Source: DATBVX01 sp035263105
GTDB taxonomy: Bacteria; Pseudomonadota; Gammaproteobacteria; Steroidobacterales; Steroidobacteraceae
Assembly: GCA_035263105.1 (NCBI GenBank)
Contig: DATFRO010000061.1
Coordinates: 1 to 64,000 of the forward strand
Reading direction: 5' to 3'
DNA: 64,000 nt
The position numbers and the translations under genes are program-made. The notes under the pieces are model-generated. The model worked only from the letters and a program-made list of their open reading frames with translations, was not told where the DNA came from and searched no databases. This document shows positions 1 through 8,027 of this stretch, piece by piece. Position 1 is the first letter of the stretch; each line of letters opens with the position of its first letter.

Positions 1-2
1 CC

Positions 3-74
3 ACCACCGCCTACGCGCTGCTGCGCCACAGTGGCCTGGAATTGGGCAAGCGCGACTTCGTGGGGGCGTTGTAG
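3..74 (+). CDS. 3' end of an unidentified protein (partial)
   Basis: An open frame enters from the left edge and ends at TAG 72-74. The visible 23 residues include YALLRHSGLELGKRDF and end in VGAL. I do not recognise the family and too little is visible to assign one. Codons are GC-rich at third positions, which suits a real gene of this genome. It ends 6 nt before a long imperfect palindrome. It could also be a chance frame, since only 72 nt are seen. Confidence 0.35.
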   Translation, partial: TTAYALLRHSGLELGKRDFVGAL

Positions 75-80
75 AGCCCC

Positions 81-235
81 GTGAATGCCATCACGGCGTG
101 GCCATTGGGTGACAAACCTGTCGCCGGCGCCGGGGTCACGCTCAGTACCGCAGAACTTGAAGCGTCGCACCCGCAAACACTGGTACGGCGCCGTCGAGCA
201 GGTGTCACCCAATGTCCATCCGCTCCGGCATTCAC
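81..235. repeat. Long imperfect palindrome, left copy
   Basis: The left arm begins GTGAATGCC (81-89) and holds CATTGGGTGAC (103-113) and CGGCGCCG. The right arm returns the complement: CGGCGCCG (187-194), GTCACCCAATG (204-214) and GGCATTCAC (227-235). Arms are about 50 nt with scattered mismatches around a loop of about 55 nt. It could be a MITE-like element, a structured RNA or a strong bidirectional hairpin. No transposase or target duplication is evident. Confidence 0.6.
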
Positions 236-308
236 TACTGAAGAGAGTTGTGCGGCGGACGCCTAAAAGCCAGCAATCACCCGCCAAGTAAGAAACTAGC
301 GAGCTAGC

Positions 309-349
309 GCGGGAAGAAGCTAACTAACGCGCGAATGCGGCAAGAAGCT
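309..349 (+). repeat. Short direct repeat, 13 nt, 28-nt period
   Basis: GCGGGAAGAAGCT at 309-321 recurs as GCGGCAAGAAGCT at 337-349, with one mismatch. It lies in the non-coding stretch between the two palindromes, where I see no gene. Function unknown. Confidence 0.5.
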
Positions 350-396
350 CCAGCCAGCCAGCGCGGTGCGCGTTCAAGTCACTGGCCAAGGCAGGA

Positions 397-621
397 CGGT
401 TGGGGCGTTGGCTGGGTGTGCCCTTGGGCTCCTGTGTGAAATTCCCTCTGTCCGGCCGAAGTGCGCTCAGACCGGCTTCGTTTCTGATCAGGGGGCGAAT
501 CGTCGTCTGAGCGCCGGCCGGACTGAGGGCTCGCGTGCGATTTTGAATGTTCCTCATTCGAAATCGTCACTGCGAATTTCACCCAGGAGCCCAAGGGCAC
601 ACCCAGCCGACGACCCAACCG
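397..621. repeat. Long palindromic element with a nested side hairpin
   Basis: The left arm 397-473 is matched by the reverse complement of 505-621. The outer ~48 bp pair with about four mismatches; shared blocks include GGCTGGGTGTGCCCTTGGGC and CTCCTGNGTGAAATTC. The inner ~25 bp, GTCCGGCCG to GCTCAGAC, pair after about 45 nt present only in the right arm. That extra part contains its own hairpin, GATTTTGAATG/CATTCGAAATC, at about 539-565. The element ends 8 bp from the degS stop codon. It may be a non-autonomous mobile element, a structured RNA or a compound terminator; no coding capacity is evident. Confidence 0.7.
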
Positions 622-629
622 GACTGCTC

Positions 630-1796
630 TTAGGTAGGAGGAGGCTGCCCGCGCTCGACCACCTGCGCGCTGACGTCGAACTTCTCGCCGCGCCGCAGGC
701 CGCGGATCCGCACCGTCGCCCCTGGCGAGAGCTTGGCGACATAAGACAGCGCCTCTTGCGCCGACTGCATCTTCTCGTTGTCGATCTGCGTGATGAGATC
801 GCCGGGGCGCAATCCAGCGCGCAGTGCCGGGCTGTTGACGTACAGGTTGGCGACCAGGACGCCGCCCTCGGGAGCGCCCAACGCGCGTGCCTGTTGCGGC
901 GTGAGGTCCGAGGGCACGACGCCGAGCCAGCCACGAATCACGCGGCCGTTCTTGAAAATCTCCTCCATGACGCCGCGGACCAGGTTCACCGGGATGGCGA
1001 AGCCGATGCCTTCGATGCCGGCGTTGCGCGCAATGATGGCGGTGTTGATGCCGACCAGCTCGCCGGCGGCGTTCACCAGCGCGCCGCCCGAGTTGCCCAG
1101 GTTGATGGCGGCATCGGTCTGGATGAAGTTTTCGAATCGTGCCACGCCAAGCTGGCCGCGCCCGGTTGCACTCACGATGCCCTGCGTGACGGTCTGGCTG
1201 AGACCGACCGGGTTGCCGATCGCGAGCACCACATCGCCCACGCGAAGGGTGTCCGAGCGACCCATCGGCATCGTCGGCAAGTCCTTGAGATCCACCTGCA
1301 ACACCGCCAGATCTGTGTCCGTGTCCCGGCCCATCACCTTCGCCTGCGCTTCACGGCCGTCCGCGAGCTGCACCTTGATGACGGACGCGTCGTCGACCAC
1401 GTGATTGTTGGTCACGATGTGACCATCGGTATCGAGGATCACGCCCGAGCCGAGGCTCCGTTCGACACGCTGGCGGACCCCCGGCCACATGTCGCCGAAC
1501 AGGCCCTCGAGCTGCGGCGGCAGCGTGCGCTCGGCCACGACCCGGTCGGCATAGACGTTGACCACCGCGGGCGCACTGCGCGCGACGGCGTCGGCGTAGG
1601 TGCTGACGGCGGTGCCGGTGGGTGCGAAGGACACTGGCGCAGGTACGGCAGTAGTGGCCTGCGGCGCGCGGATCAGCTCCGGCCGCAGCACCACGACGAT
1701 GAACGCCACCGCGAGGCCCACGATCGCGAAGCGTGCGACAAAACCCAGCAGGCGGGTGATCGACATCATGGTCAGGAACCGGCGCGCAACGCTCAT
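630..1796 (-). CDS. degS: DegS/AlgW-type membrane-anchored serine protease
   Basis: An HtrA-family periplasmic protease of 388 aa. An N-terminal membrane segment (about residues 14-37) tethers a trypsin-like domain and a single C-terminal PDZ domain (about 285-380), the DegS/AlgW layout rather than two-PDZ DegP. The triad is visible as H132 (TNNHVV), D162 (DTDTDLAVL) and S236 (LGNSGGAL). The family senses misfolded outer-membrane proteins and starts sigma-E release by cutting RseA. The start was chosen at 1796, just before the membrane segment; upstream in-frame codons run into the petA promoter and look non-coding. The gene is divergent from petA, a pairing known in other gammaproteobacteria. 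MMSITR, ten codons in, is an alternative start. Confidence 0.9.
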   Translation of the reverse strand: MSVARRFLTMMSITRLLGFVARFAIVGLAVAFIVVVLRPELIRAPQATTAVPAPVSFAPTGTAVSTYADAVARSAPAVVNVYADRVVAERTLPPQLEGLFGDMWPGVRQRVERSLGSGVILDTDGHIVTNNHVVDDASVIKVQLADGREAQAKVMGRDTDTDLAVLQVDLKDLPTMPMGRSDTLRVGDVVLAIGNPVGLSQTVTQGIVSATGRGQLGVARFENFIQTDAAINLGNSGGALVNAAGELVGINTAIIARNAGIEGIGFAIPVNLVRGVMEEIFKNGRVIRGWLGVVPSDLTPQQARALGAPEGGVLVANLYVNSPALRAGLRPGDLITQIDNEKMQSAQEALSYVAKLSPGATVRIRGLRRGEKFDVSAQVVERGQPPPT

Positions 1797-1859
1797 TTCC
1801 GGGGGCCTGCGCACAGCTTTCGCGCACGGCACGCGTCCGGGAGGGGTTGGTGATTTGTG

Positions 1860-1865
1860 TATAAT
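1860..1865 (+). promoter_or_regulatory. Candidate -10 element for petABC
   Basis: A perfect TATAAT hexamer lies about 100 nt before the petA start in the divergent degS-petA spacer. The 17-nt upstream position (CCGGGA) is a poor -35, so an activator or another sigma factor contact may be needed. It is supported by sequence match only. Confidence 0.5.
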
Positions 1866-1966
1866 GCGCCGCTTCCCGCGGATTCGAAACCGGTCCGGCT
1901 CCTCGAGGCCAGGCGCCGGACGAAGCACGCGCGGCTGTCGGGCAGTGCATGCGCAAAGGGGACCGG

Positions 1967-2572
1967 ATGAGTGAAGAGGTTGATCCGAGCCGACGCCAAT
2001 TCCTGACGGCCGCCACCATGGCGACGGGCGCGATCGGCGTGGCCTTCGCCATTGCACCCTTCATCGCGTCGTGGAAACCCAGCGTCCGGGCAAAGGCGCT
2101 CGGCGCGCCGGTGGAGGTCGACATCAGCAAGCTCGACGCCGGCGCCATGATGACCGTGCAATGGCGCAAGCAGCCGATCTGGATCGTTCACCGCACCAAG
2201 GAAATGCTCGACCGGTTGCCGGCCAACGATGCGCGTCTCAAGGACCCGAAGTCGGACAACCTGGATCAGCAACCCGACTACGCTCACAACGAACAGCGTT
2301 CCCGCAAGCCGGAGTTCCTGGTGCTGGTCGGCACCTGCACACATCTCGGATGCCTGCCGAAGCAGCGCTTCGCGGTCGGCGTTGGCGAAGGCGGCCCCGA
2401 ATGGCCGGGCGGCTGGTTCTGCGTCTGCCACGGCTCGCGCTTCGACATGGCGGGGCGCGTGTTCCAGGGCTCGCCCGCGGCGATGAACCTGCGCGTGCCG
2501 CCGTACGACTTCATCAGTGACACGAAGATCCTGGTCGGCGCGGACCAGGCGCCAAAGAAAGGAGCAGCCTGA
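1967..2572 (+). CDS. petA: Ubiquinol-cytochrome c reductase, Rieske iron-sulfur subunit
   Basis: The 201-aa Rieske subunit of the bc1 complex carries electrons from ubiquinol to cytochrome c1 on the periplasmic side of the inner membrane. The N-terminus has a twin-arginine-like SRRQFL followed by a hydrophobic anchor. The cluster boxes are CTHLGC (ligands C124 and H126, disulfide C129) and CVCHGS (ligands C152 and H155, disulfide C154). The start at 1967 was chosen because GGGGACCGG precedes it and it sits just before the Tat motif; an in-frame ATG at 1949 is less likely. The stop overlaps the petB start (TGATG). Confidence 0.95.
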   Translation: MSEEVDPSRRQFLTAATMATGAIGVAFAIAPFIASWKPSVRAKALGAPVEVDISKLDAGAMMTVQWRKQPIWIVHRTKEMLDRLPANDARLKDPKSDNLDQQPDYAHNEQRSRKPEFLVLVGTCTHLGCLPKQRFAVGVGEGGPEWPGGWFCVCHGSRFDMAGRVFQGSPAAMNLRVPPYDFISDTKILVGADQAPKKGAA

Positions 2573-3834
2573 TGGCTACTGCCACACCGGGTGCGGCGGG
2601 GACCAAGGGCGGTCGCTGGGCGGCCTTCGTCAGCTGGATCGATGCGCGGCTTCCGATCAGTGAGTTCTGGAGGTCGCAGGCCAGCGAGTACTACGCGCCC
2701 AAGAACTTCAACTTCTGGTATTACTTCGGTTCGCTCGCGCTGCTGGTGCTGGTGATCCAGCTCGTCACCGGCATCTTCCTGACGATGAACTACAAGCCGT
2801 CCGAGGCGGAAGCGTTCGGTTCGGTCGAATACATCATGCGGGAAGTGGAATGGGGCTGGCTGATCCGCTACATCCACTCCACGGGCGCATCGGCGTTCTT
2901 CATCGTCGTGTATCTGCACATGGTGCGTGCACTGCTCTACGGCTCGTACAAGAACCCGCGTGAACTTTTGTGGATCATCGGCATGCTGATCTACGTGTCG
3001 CTGATGGCGGAAGCGTTCTTCGGCTACGTGCTGCCCTGGGGCAACATGTCGTTCTGGGGTGCGCAGGTCATCGTCTCGCTGTTCGGCGCAATTCCGGGAA
3101 TCGGCCCGGATCTCGTCGAGTGGATACGCGGCGACTACAGCATCTCGGACATCACGCTGAATCGCTTCTTCGCGCTGCACGTGGCCGCGCTGCCCCTGGT
3201 CCTGATCCTGCTGGTCGTGGTGCATGTCACGGCGCTGCACGAAGTGGGCTCCAACAATCCCGACGGCGTCGAGATCAAGAAGCACAAGGACTCGAAGGGC
3301 CGCCCGCTCGACGGTATCCCCTTCCATCCGTACTACACCTACAAGGACCTGGTCGGCGTCGGCGTCTTCCTGGTGCTGTTCTGCGGCGTGATCTTCTTCG
3401 CGCCAACGCTCGGCGGCCTGTTCCTCGAGCATCCCAACTTCGAACCGGCGAACGCGCTCAATACGCCGGAGCACATCGCACCCGTGTGGTACTTCACGCC
3501 GTACTACGCAATCCTGCGCGCCGTGCCGGATAAGCTCACGGGCGCCGCGCTCATGGGTGCGGCGGTGCTGCTCTTCTTCTTCCTGCCGTGGCTCGATCGC
3601 TCGCCGGTCAAGTCGATCCGTTACCGCGGCTGGCTGTTCAAGACCTTCCTTGGCGCCTTCATCGTCGCTTTCATCGGTCTCGGCTATCTCGGCTTGCAGC
3701 CGGCGCAAGGCTCCTACGTGCTCGCGGCCCGCGTGCTTGCGGTCGTGTACTTCGCGTTCTTCCTGCTCATGCCGTGGTACACGCGCGTGGACAAGACGAA
3801 GCCGGTGCCCGACCGGGTGACCTACCATGGGTAA
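2572..3834 (+). CDS. petB: Ubiquinol-cytochrome c reductase, cytochrome b
   Basis: The 420-aa multi-pass cytochrome b holds both haems b and the quinol sites. Paired haem histidines are visible in HSTGASAFFIVVYLHMV and HVAALPLVLILLVVVHV. The Qo-site loop reads PVWYFTPYYA, the PVWY variant usual in beta- and gammaproteobacteria, where mitochondria have PEWY. The length fits fused cytochrome b rather than split b6/subunit IV. It overlaps petA by 1 nt and petC by 8 nt, so the three genes are translationally coupled. Confidence 0.96.
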   Translation: MATATPGAAGTKGGRWAAFVSWIDARLPISEFWRSQASEYYAPKNFNFWYYFGSLALLVLVIQLVTGIFLTMNYKPSEAEAFGSVEYIMREVEWGWLIRYIHSTGASAFFIVVYLHMVRALLYGSYKNPRELLWIIGMLIYVSLMAEAFFGYVLPWGNMSFWGAQVIVSLFGAIPGIGPDLVEWIRGDYSISDITLNRFFALHVAALPLVLILLVVVHVTALHEVGSNNPDGVEIKKHKDSKGRPLDGIPFHPYYTYKDLVGVGVFLVLFCGVIFFAPTLGGLFLEHPNFEPANALNTPEHIAPVWYFTPYYAILRAVPDKLTGAALMGAAVLLFFFLPWLDRSPVKSIRYRGWLFKTFLGAFIVAFIGLGYLGLQPAQGSYVLAARVLAVVYFAFFLLMPWYTRVDKTKPVPDRVTYHG

Positions 3835-4597
3835 GGCCGCGCTCGGACTTCTCACCGTGCTGATCTGCGGCGGCGCGCTCGCGCAGGAGAGTGGCGAACA
3901 CTCCGGCCCGGTGGAGTGGAAGAGCTGGCAGGCCCATACCGACATCGCCAACAAGGCATCGCTCCAGCGCGGGGCGCGCAATTTCGTGAACTACTGCCTC
4001 GGCTGTCACTCGCTGCAGTACATGCGCTACAACCGCCTGGCGGCGGACCTCGGGCTCACCGAAGAGCAGCTCACGAGCAATTTCATGTTCAGCGGCGGGC
4101 GTCCGTTCGACATTATGAAGACCGCGATGCCGAGCGCGGATTCCGCCAACTGGTTCGGCAAGACGCCGCCGGATCTCACGCTCATCGCGCGCGCTCGCGG
4201 CACCGACTACCTCTACCAGTTTCTCAAGACCTTCTATCTCGATCCTGAGCGCCCGACCGGCGTCAACAACCTGGCGCTCGAGAACGTCGCGATGCCGGCG
4301 GTGCTCGCGGACCTGCAAGGCACGCAGAAGGCGGTTTTCGTGCTCGAGAAGAAGAACGAAGGCAACGGCGAGCAGATGGTGCGCGTGTTCGATCACTTCG
4401 AGCAGGCGGCGCCGGGCCGCATGAGTGCCGCCGAGTTCGACGATTTCGTGCGCGACACGGTCAACTTTCTCGATTACGTGGGTGAGCCGGTTCGCGAAAA
4501 GCGCGAGTCGCTCGGGCTCTGGGTCGTGCTGTTCCTGCTGGTCTTCACGGGATTCGCCTGGGCGTTGAAGAAGGAAGTCTGGAAGGACGTGCATTGA
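3827..4597 (+). CDS. petC: Ubiquinol-cytochrome c reductase, cytochrome c1
   Basis: Cytochrome c1 of 256 aa, with a Sec signal peptide ending near ALAQ (residue 20), a haem c site C57-LG-C60-H61, a likely axial methionine in KTAMPSA, and a C-terminal transmembrane anchor (LWVVLFLLVFTGFAWAL) followed by a basic tail. It takes electrons from the Rieske protein and passes them to soluble or membrane cytochrome c. Its start lies inside the end of petB, and sspA follows after 39 nt, the common petABC-sspAB order. Confidence 0.96.
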   Translation: MGKAALGLLTVLICGGALAQESGEHSGPVEWKSWQAHTDIANKASLQRGARNFVNYCLGCHSLQYMRYNRLAADLGLTEEQLTSNFMFSGGRPFDIMKTAMPSADSANWFGKTPPDLTLIARARGTDYLYQFLKTFYLDPERPTGVNNLALENVAMPAVLADLQGTQKAVFVLEKKNEGNGEQMVRVFDHFEQAAPGRMSAAEFDDFVRDTVNFLDYVGEPVREKRESLGLWVVLFLLVFTGFAWALKKEVWKDVH

Positions 4598-4636
4598 GCC
4601 CGGGGTCCCCATCGTGACCGCAGCGGCCCCGGGGAG

Positions 4637-5266
4637 ATGACCGTGGTGTCCAGCCGTCGCGCAGTGATGACTTTGTTCTCTTCGGCCAGCGATCCCAGCA
4701 GTCATCGTGCGCGGCTGGTCCTCGCCGAGAAGGGCATCAACATCGACATCATCAACGTCGAGCCCGGTGCCCTGCCCGAGGATCTCCTGGACCTGAATCC
4801 CTACCACAGCGTGCCGACGCTCGTGGACCGCGACCTCGTGCTGTACGACTCGCGTGTCATCATCGAATATCTCGATGAGCGCTTTCCGCACCCGCCGCTG
4901 ATGCCGGTCGACCCGGTGACGCGCGCGCAGTTCCGCCTCGCGCTCTACCGCATCGAGCGCGACTGGTACGGGCTCGCGCAGCAGATCGAGCAGGAGGCCG
5001 ACCGCAAGCAGGGCGTGCGGCTGCGCAAGATCCTGCGCGACCAGATCCTGGCGAGCAGCGATGTGTTCAAGGCCAAGCCGTTTTTCCTGAGCGACGAGTT
5101 CTCGCTGGTGGATGCGACCATCGCACCGATCCTCTGGCGTCTGCAGGCCTATGGGATCGATCTGCCGCCGCAGGCGCAGGCGATCGCGCGTTATGCCAAC
5201 CACATATTCACGCGACCGTCGTTTCGTGAGAGCCTCTCCGACGCCGAACAGGAGATGCGGATCTGA
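4637..5266 (+). CDS. sspA: Stringent starvation protein A
   Basis: A 209-aa glutathione-S-transferase-fold protein that binds RNA polymerase and alters transcription under starvation and acid stress. Recognisable stretches are RAVMTLFSSASDP, VLAEKGI, SVPTLVDRDL, YLDERFPHPPLMPV and FFLSDEFSLVDA, which follow E. coli SspA closely. The family lacks GST enzyme activity. The ATG at 4637 gives the same N-terminal length as the E. coli protein, although GGGGAG sits almost against it; a GTG at 4643 has better spacing and is an alternative. sspB follows directly. Confidence 0.94.
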   Translation: MTVVSSRRAVMTLFSSASDPSSHRARLVLAEKGINIDIINVEPGALPEDLLDLNPYHSVPTLVDRDLVLYDSRVIIEYLDERFPHPPLMPVDPVTRAQFRLALYRIERDWYGLAQQIEQEADRKQGVRLRKILRDQILASSDVFKAKPFFLSDEFSLVDATIAPILWRLQAYGIDLPPQAQAIARYANHIFTRPSFRESLSDAEQEMRI

Positions 5267-5269
5267 GCA

Positions 5270-5680
5270 ATGGGAACTGCGCCGACCGCAAGCGTTTCGT
5301 CGCGGCGCCCGTACCTGCTGCGGGCGATGCACGAGTGGATCAGCGATAACAGGCAGACGCCGCACCTGGTGGTGGATGCCGAAGCCGAGGGCGTGGAAGT
5401 GCCCCGCCAGTACGTCAAGGACGGCAAGATCATCCTCAACGTGAGTCATCACGCCACCACCGGACTGAAGCTCGGCAACGAGGCGGTTGATTTCACCGCG
5501 CGCTTCGGCGGCGCCGCGCGTGCCGTGCATATCCCGATCCGCGCCGTGCTCGGAATCTATGCGCGGGAAAGCGGGCAGGGCATGATCTTCAACGACAGCG
5601 ATCTTTCGCCCGAGCCGCCCACCAAGCCGACACCCGGCTCGGACGACAGCCGGCGCCCGCGCCTCAAGGTCGTGAAGTAG
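5270..5680 (+). CDS. sspB: ClpXP protease adaptor SspB
   Basis: A 136-aa adaptor that delivers ssrA-tagged and other substrates to ClpXP. The folded substrate-binding domain covers about residues 12-105 (RPYLLRAMHEWISDN, TPHLVVDA, KIILNVSHHAT). A proline- and charge-rich flexible linker follows, and the last residues, RPRLKVVK, match the ClpX-binding XB peptide of E. coli SspB. It lies 3 nt after sspA and is convergent with yraN. Confidence 0.95.
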   Translation: MGTAPTASVSSRRPYLLRAMHEWISDNRQTPHLVVDAEAEGVEVPRQYVKDGKIILNVSHHATTGLKLGNEAVDFTARFGGAARAVHIPIRAVLGIYARESGQGMIFNDSDLSPEPPTKPTPGSDDSRRPRLKVVK

Positions 5681-5703
5681 CCGCCAGCGGCGGCGCGCCC
5701 CCC

Positions 5704-6066
5704 TCAAGCGGCTTCAAACGCGCCCCGAATCCACTCGAGCCCACCCGGCAGGGCCGACGAGTCCAGGGCAACCACGTCGAATCGAACCGGCAGATGCCGC
5801 AGCTCGCGCCTCGCGAGCAGCAGGTGACGCGCGGCACGCACGATGCGCCGGCGCTTGCGATGATCGATGCTCTCGCTCGCGCCGCCGAATCGTGCGCTGG
5901 CGCGCGACCTGACCTCGACGATCGCCAGCGCACCGCGATCGCGCATCACCAGGTCCAGCTCGCCGAATCGGCAGGAGTAGTTGCGCGCGATCAGCGTGAG
6001 CCCGTGTGCCACGAGGAAGTCGCAGGCGATCGCTTCGGCGCTCGACCCTGCCGCGCGACGGTCCAT
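5704..6066 (-). CDS. yraN: YraN family endonuclease-like protein (UPF0102)
   Basis: A 120-aa member of the YraN family with a predicted restriction-endonuclease-like fold. Motifs are GSSAEAIACDFL, ARNYSCRFGELDLVMRD and AIVEVRSRASARFGG, where the E-x-D-x(n)-E-V-x core resembles a PD-(D/E)xK site. Biochemical function is unproven. The start at 6066 was chosen from alignment to the family, which begins near the G-x-x-A-E helix. It is 13 nt downstream of lpoA, as in enterics (yraM-yraN). Confidence 0.88.
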   Translation of the reverse strand: MDRRAAGSSAEAIACDFLVAHGLTLIARNYSCRFGELDLVMRDRGALAIVEVRSRASARFGGASESIDHRKRRRIVRAARHLLLARRELRHLPVRFDVVALDSSALPGGLEWIRGAFEAA

Positions 6067-6079
6067 GTCGCGGCGCCGT

Positions 6080-7954
6080 TCAGTTGCCGGCAGTCGGCAC
6101 GGCCTGACCCGTGCCGTACGCGCGCGGCTTGCCGTCGTGGATCTCGGCCCAATCGAGGTCGCGCCGGATGCGTCCATCCGCGTCGACCGAGAGGCGCCCG
6201 GTCATGCCGCTGACGAAACTGATGCGACCCGGCTGCTGGTTGCGCAAGGCCGGGATCAGGCGATAGGCGTCGAAGCCGAAGGCGTAGAGGCGGCCGCGAC
6301 GATTGGCACGTGACGGCCATGCATTGCGCACAGTGCTGCGCAAGTCCTCGGTCACCGGATCGCTCGAGATCATCCACGGCATGTCCGGGAAAATCACGCC
6401 ATCCAGATCGACGTTGGCGGATTCGTCGGGCTCGTACGCATCCGAGGTCGTGTACATCGGGATATCGCCCGCGTAGTGAAAGCGCAGCTGCGGACGGATC
6501 AGGCGACTGTTGGCGGGCTGCGCACCGACGAAGATGAAGCCGATATCGCCGCGGCGGCGCGGTTCGAATTCGAGCTTGGTGCCGAGCGTGCCGGAGAGTT
6601 TGGCGTAACGTTCGCGGCTCTCCGACAGCCTGAGAACCTGCTGTATGGCCGGCGTGTAGTCGCTGTCCGAGGGGCTGTAGGTCGCGCGCGCCAGGAGCTG
6701 TCCACCACCGTGCTCGAGCTCCTCGGAAAATGCCGCGAGCACGCGCGTGCCCCATTCGCCCGTCGGCACCAGCGCTACGCCGCGGGGATGTCCGTCAGCG
6801 ATCACGCGTCGCGCCACCTGGCGCGCTTCATCCTCCGGCGCGAGCGAGAACTGGAAGAACTTCGGCGGCGCGGGGTTGCCATCGGGGAGGAAATTGAGCG
6901 CCAGCACGGGCGAGCGTCCATCGGCGATCGCGGCCGCGCCGCTCACTTCGTCCTTGGTGAGGGGCCCGACGATGAATTGCGCGCCCTCGTCGATGGCACG
7001 CAGGACGGTCGAGCCGGCGTCCGAGCTCGCCACGTCATAGATGCGTACGCGTGGCCGCTGCGTCCGGTCCTGCTGGAAATACGCGGAGAGAAAGCCATCA
7101 CGTACGGCGGTCGCTGCCGCTTGTTGGCGCCCGCTGAGCGGCAGGATCAAGGCGACCTGGGCCGGGTAATCCGTCGATGCCGTCGACTCCTTGAGAATGT
7201 CATCGAGCGCCGGTCCGTTCGCAGGGTGCGTGGGATAGCGCGCGCGCCAGTCCTTGAGCGCGGCAGTTCCGGTAAAGGGATTGCGATCGAGCTCGCGCAG
7301 CGCGCTGCCGAACTGCAGCCATCCAGCGAGCACGGGATCTGCGCCCGGCGGTGGAGTCAGCGATGCGCCGCGCGCCGCCGCGTCGCGCAATCCCGCGACG
7401 ATGAGGCGTCGGTTTGCATCGATGGCTGTAGTGCCCTGCAGACCGCGCTCGCGCGTCATCAGTGTCTTCACGCCGTTGACGGCGTCACCCAGTGCGAACT
7501 GGGCGCGCGCCTGCAGCGCGAGAGCGCTCGCCGCCGCCTGCGGGTCCGTCGGCGTCCCCAGCCGGCGCAGCACCTCGAGCGCGCGCTGCGGATTCTGCTG
7601 GGCGAGCGCGAGTTCCGCCGAGAGCAGAGCATGAGTCGTCGCTTGCGTCCCGGTGAGGGTGGGTGCGATGACGCCGAGGACGCGCTGCTCATCCGTGTAT
7701 GCGCCTGCCGCGCCCCACTGGCGCGCCGCTTCGAGGTACAGGTTGGCCTGCTTGGCGCCGGTTGCCTGCGCCGCAAGCTGCTCGTACAACTGTGCGGCCT
7801 CGCGCGCCTTGCCTTCGCGCGCCAATCGTTCCGCCGTTGCGACGTCGACGCCCGGCGCCTGCGTGGGACGCACGCCGGTCGTCGGACAGCCACCGAGCAC
7901 GAGCACGCTGAGGAGCAGCGCCGCGAGGCTCACGTGCCGTGCGACCGGTTGCAT
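6080..7954 (-). CDS. lpoA: Outer-membrane lipoprotein activator of PBP1A, LpoA
   Basis: A 624-aa lipoprotein whose signal peptide ends in the lipobox VLGGC (Cys about residue 23). An N-terminal TPR-like helical part (to about residue 260) precedes a C-terminal periplasmic-binding-protein fold, seen in QVALILPLSGRQ, FIVGPLTKDEV and YTTSDAYEPDES. LpoA reaches through the peptidoglycan from the outer membrane to stimulate the bifunctional synthase PBP1A. The start at 7954 gives a compact signal peptide; an in-frame ATG at 7999 would add 15 residues. It is divergent from rsmI and followed by yraN, the E. coli arrangement. Confidence 0.9.
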   Translation of the reverse strand: MQPVARHVSLAALLLSVLVLGGCPTTGVRPTQAPGVDVATAERLAREGKAREAAQLYEQLAAQATGAKQANLYLEAARQWGAAGAYTDEQRVLGVIAPTLTGTQATTHALLSAELALAQQNPQRALEVLRRLGTPTDPQAAASALALQARAQFALGDAVNGVKTLMTRERGLQGTTAIDANRRLIVAGLRDAAARGASLTPPPGADPVLAGWLQFGSALRELDRNPFTGTAALKDWRARYPTHPANGPALDDILKESTASTDYPAQVALILPLSGRQQAAATAVRDGFLSAYFQQDRTQRPRVRIYDVASSDAGSTVLRAIDEGAQFIVGPLTKDEVSGAAAIADGRSPVLALNFLPDGNPAPPKFFQFSLAPEDEARQVARRVIADGHPRGVALVPTGEWGTRVLAAFSEELEHGGGQLLARATYSPSDSDYTPAIQQVLRLSESRERYAKLSGTLGTKLEFEPRRRGDIGFIFVGAQPANSRLIRPQLRFHYAGDIPMYTTSDAYEPDESANVDLDGVIFPDMPWMISSDPVTEDLRSTVRNAWPSRANRRGRLYAFGFDAYRLIPALRNQQPGRISFVSGMTGRLSVDADGRIRRDLDWAEIHDGKPRAYGTGQAVPTAGN

Positions 7955-8027
7955 CAACCATCGACGTGCATGCACGATCAATACTCCGCTTTCGGCCATG
8001 AGCCCTGGGGACGGGAGGTTGATTATA

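Noticed and set aside
81..235. Integron attC-type recombination site
   Set aside because: The palindrome has attC-like size, but I find no paired RYYYAAC and GTTRRRY core sites at its ends and no integrase.
366..1853. Long plus-strand open frame opposite degS
   Set aside because: It is antisense to a protease with an intact catalytic triad; its His/Arg/Asp-rich translation is typical of antisense frames in GC-rich DNA. Similar shadows lie opposite petAB, lpoA, ftsI, murD and bamD.
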